64,000 nucleotides of DNA. Origin: Sitta carolinensis (lineage: Eukaryota > Chordata > Aves > Passeriformes > Sittidae). A model generated the notes under the pieces. It was not told where the DNA came from, searched no databases, and saw only the letters and a program-made list of their open reading frames with translations. The DNA lies in NCBI GenBank assembly GCA_032173965.1, contig JAVUNC010000004.1, positions 26,761,001 through 26,825,000 of the forward strand. Reading direction: 5' to 3'. Positions 60,101 to 64,000 of the stretch are shown in pieces (position 1 is the stretch's first letter; every line of letters starts with the position of its first letter). The position numbers were made by a program, and so were the translations under genes.

Positions 60101-62603
60101 CAATGGGCAAATTCAGCTCGCAGCGATATCATATTATACACAGCTGCAAATATTGAACTTAAAAATATTGAAAACTTTCACTACTTTCAAATTTTCAGAT
60201 GTGAACATATAGTTGTTTAAACCCTTTAATTTCCTTGAACAGCTTGAACTTTTGGAATTCACTAATTCACATGAATTTTTATTCCATTAACAAAATAATT
60301 TTCAAAATCAGGTTGATGTATGTTGTTGGGGGTAAGACAGATGTGCATAACTGAAGGCTGCAATTCATTTGTCTCCATAGTTTCACAGCTAATTATTGTT
60401 AAAGATTATAGATCTTATTTTCCTAATCTGTAGTAGTGTGATAGCAGGTATACAATTACTCAAGAAGAAAGAAATTGACATAGGAAATAGTCTTATCAAA
60501 AGATAATTGTTTTTTCAAGTCTTTGATGAAAGAGTCTATTCAAGATATACACATTTACTTTTGTTTCATCCTCAGAAATCACAAAACTAAATGACAAGAT
60601 ACTTCTGTTACAGTGAAAGAGAATTTTGGCTGAGATGAATTCCTGCTAAATTGTTTAACAATATTCAGAAACATGACTGTAGGCTTGAGACACCTACTAA
60701 AAACCTGGGAAATGGACCTTCAGGAGATAGAGCCACTTGAAATTCAATAACCAAGGTAAAGGTTGGAAAGAAATGTAAATTATAGGAATATATTCTGGGA
60801 AGGTGTGCCCTTAGGCAACCACAGAGTCCAGGGAGGTGTGCTAAATAAGAGGAAGTCTGAGACAACACAGGGATTGAGTATATTGAGTATATTGAGGAGC
60901 AGGATACACCGGGTGATATAGAAAGTGAGAGCAAACAAATGCTTGAATCTCAGGATTAGAGAAGCAGTAGAATGGGCTGAGGAGTTACCAACAGACCTGC
61001 TTTGATACCTTCTGTATCCTGGGAGGGAGAGATAAAAAATGTTGAGGATAGCTGTTTAAATAAAACATTTTATAACCTATATGTTGTTGGTGAGGAAAAT
61101 AGGCTGTTGGTGCTTTATCTTGAGTATTTTGATATTGCACATTTTTTATCCTAGCTACAAAATTTTAAGCAAATTGTTAAAAAACCTCAAGAGGGTTCAG
61201 ATGGGTTAATGTCTAAAATGCAGGCTGATCAAATGGATAAAATGTATGGTATGTTGTCAAGTGACCACATCACATCATTTCATAATCCAGATTTATATTC
61301 TAGGTTATGCATTAATTTATTGTGAATAATTATTACTGAGAAGATAAAACATCCCTAGGAGTACATATGGAAGAAAATCAGAAAAAAAAAGGTATCAATT
61401 AGACTTAAGTTTGTATATCTGTAAATTCTATTAGAATTGTGATGAAAAGGAAAAGATCTGCTTATTGTTCAGCTTGTAACAATATTGACTCTTAAGAACA
61501 AACAGAGTATTATACTGTTTTCAAATGAACCAACCTTTGAATATTCAAAATTTCTCAGAACTGTAACTTTTAGTCTCCAATGACTTTGGGAATATTTCCA
61601 TTTGGATATATTTCCATTTCTTAACATCCATCAGCATTATTTAATGGGACAAACTGGGTGTGTTCAAGTCCCTGAATATTGGGCTGAATAGTGCAAGTAC
61701 CTGGCAGTTCTGGAAGCAGTGTAGGGGTGCAATGTACTCAGAGCTGGAATAAATGCCAAGGCACTAATGCTGAAAGAATAACAGAGTCTGAGTCCCTCAT
61801 AAAAAGATTAGTCATTCTCAAAAGATGGTAAAATCACGGTGGGTTTATGGCTCTAACATTGAAATGTAATTCAAAGGAATGGAGCCCTTGTATGGTAAAA
61901 GAAGTCTTGAAAATTGCAGACACAGCATGCAGTCTATAGAACTAAAGGGGTGGAATATTTGAAGGCAAGGCACACTCTAGGCCCTGGAGACCCCTCAGCT
62001 GTAAACAACTCACCAGTGAACAGTCAAAGAAATGCAGACCTGGAGACAGACAAAACTATTTTTAGTGGCAACAAAAAGAACATTATCATTCATCCATAAA
62101 CCCACTATAGATAGTAAATTCAGGTATAATTTGGAACTACAGCCCAATGAAGAAAAATAAAGGTAAATAAGGATGTTAGCAAACATATAAATATGATTCT
62201 GTGTTGATCCTAGAGCAAGAAGAGTAAAACCATAAGCACAAATGTCATATTACTCCTGGACTACAGATGCTTATGGGAACACCCACCATAACACACCTCT
62301 GCTGCCAATGACAGTAAAAGGAGCAGGGTAAGGGTGAGCCCAGCATCTGGAATAGGGGTGGAAATTAAGAAGTATGTATATATAAGAAGTTTGCAAGTAT
62401 TATTGTTATTGAAATATTTTATGCACAAGTGAATCTTAAGATTTCAATTATACCATAATTGTTTTGGTTTATATTTACAGCATTTTCTCCAGAATCCTGC
62501 CTTTAAATGTCAATATGACACATAATAACACATAATGATGAGCAGCAAGACAACGGCAGCAATATAACAAATCCAAATCTGATGAAATACATGGAAAGTG
62601 AAG

Positions 62604-62707
62604 AAAAAAAAAAAAAAAGTTGAATTTAATATAGTAGACACTTGCTGGGTTAATGAGAAGACCCCTTCACTATTAAGTGAAAATTCTAAAGGAAAAAAAA
62701 AAAAAAA
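62604..62707. repeat. Two A-runs (62604-62618 and 62693-62707)
   Basis: Two runs of 15 A each lie 74 bp apart. No source element was identified. Confidence 0.88.
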
Positions 62708-64000
62708 GAACAAAGGAATTCTCAAAGATTTCTCTAAGATTTGAAAATTTTTTGAAATAGGGACTTTTTGTCATGATTCACTGGTGGTCATTATCTCCTT
62801 GATGAATTTGGCTTCTGTTTATTCAGTAGTCTCTAAATCATGGATACACAGTATGGAATTCCATTTAAATGAAGACAGACATTATTTTACTTAAATGTTT
62901 GGAGCAATATTGATTCTATGCACTGGAGATAGTGATATTGTTTTATCCCTCCTGGAGATAGTGATTTTGTTTGTAAAATTCTGCTTTGTTGTTATTTCCA
63001 TAAAATAAGTAAATGCGTGTTAATTTGAAACATGTATAGCCATCAACTTTTCAAAGTGAAAAAAGAACTGCATGCAATTTTTTGATGTCTTCTAGTGTTT
63101 GAATTTCATTCATGAATTAAGTAGATCAGGTATTGTGTTGTGTTGACACATGGTATGATGGCAATAAACATTCAGCTACTTTGAAGACACATTGTATAAA
63201 ACCATCAATTTTCAAACCTTGAAATAAATCATATGATGCTATTATAGACTGTAAGTCCTATGTATTTTAATTATGAAAATATTATAAGGACCACAGTACT
63301 CACACAATTTTGAACTTATTGCCTGCCATGGAGATTTTCTTCCATCAAAAATTTTTATGAAATATTTTTAGAAAGCTCTTTTCTTACCATCTTGCATGTG
63401 GATGTTAGAGCTATTTGCTTTCTTTGTGCTCATTCATGTGAAAGAACAGAAGAGTGGAACTAAAATAACAGTCATAAAAGGGTATATTATGTTAGGCTAA
63501 CAGAGTACAGCCTTGTACCTCAACTCAAGCATTAGTCAGGCAGGCATCAACTCCCTTGAATGCTGCCCCTGGGTAGGTATGGGTCTGAGGGCATCCTGAA
63601 GTACGCAAGAGAAATTTGAAGTTGAGATACTATTTGGAGTGTGAAGACAAGCCAAGTGAGGTCTGATCTTGGGAAAGTGATCTTTGATATGATGACAAAG
63701 TTTGCCTTGCTTTGTGTGTACTGTGGTGGCATCACAGGTCCTGCAGCACAGTGACCCTAAGGTTTCAGTGATGCCTTGGGTTTTAGCTTTTATATTTTCC
63801 AGACTTGCTGCTGCCTGATATGTAACTCTGAAACTTCATATTGGGTGTTAGTAAATTCTCTTCACAGGGTAGTTAGACAAAACAATCCCTTCCCAGCTAG
63901 AGAAACAAGGACAACCCTTACTCAAAAAGCATAAACAATGGCGAAGGGAAGGGGGAAAGCTGGGGGGTTGAGACTTAACAACCTGGAGCTGTAATTGGAA

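Larger units (their letters stand above)
52062..64000 (-). other. EYS: EYS intron (partial, upstream of window exon 1)
   Basis: The preceding exon must end in phase 1 after a glycine codon's first base. I checked the donor-like sites near 53776, 58115 and 63388 and found no EGF-coding sequence beside them. The stretch has only simple repeats (52531-52552, 53711-53743, 62604-62618, 62693-62707) and no LTR or CR1 that I recognise. Confidence 0.7.

Noticed and set aside
63380..63470. Possible missing upstream EYS exon ending at a minus-strand GTAAG near 63388
   Set aside because: The frame that fits phase 1 is open but has no cysteines and no EGF pattern.
1..64000. CRISPR array, tRNA, rRNA or a bacterial or phage-type gene cluster
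   Set aside because: No regularly spaced repeats, cloverleaf-type sequences or dense coding were seen. The content is a vertebrate gene with large introns.

Overview
This window is AT-rich vertebrate nuclear DNA. It has no operon-like gene packing, no bacterial signals and no RNA gene that I could recognise. Many CR1 LINE fragments ending in the 8-bp ATTCTATG-type tail, together with several avian-type retroviral LTRs, point to a bird. A passerine or other neoavian is likely from the LTR types, but the species cannot be fixed by eye.

The only gene I can support is on the minus strand. Eight internal exons encode EGF-like modules that splice in one open frame from 52061 down to 4177 (1263 coding bases, 421 codons). 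Every junction has matching phase and a GT donor and AG acceptor. The protein matches the N-terminal EGF region of EYS (eyes shut homolog / spacemaker), the large secreted EGF-laminin G protein of photoreceptors. Exon order along transcription is 52061-51868, 50019-49892, 44751-44637, 30753-30594, 20473-20369, 20100-19961, 12220-12054 and 4430-4177. The 5' exons lie beyond base 64000 and the 3' exons, including all laminin G domains, lie below base 1. No frameshift or stop interrupts the part seen here.

The rest is intron, about 98% of the window. It holds five LTRs (one nested inside another, two of one family), at least eleven CR1 fragments in both orientations, and simple repeats. All five LTRs are on the plus strand, antisense to EYS. 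Three insertions crowd splice sites: an LTR ends 25 nt from the acceptor of the 12220-12054 exon, a CR1 tail ends 33 nt from the donor of the 52061-51868 exon, and an (AAAC)n repeat lies directly upstream of the 30753-30594 exon.

I found no previously undescribed multi-gene system. The most interesting points are the LTR that has reshaped a splice acceptor, the 10-cysteine hybrid EGF module, and the intact cysteine pattern in a region that is degraded in human EYS.
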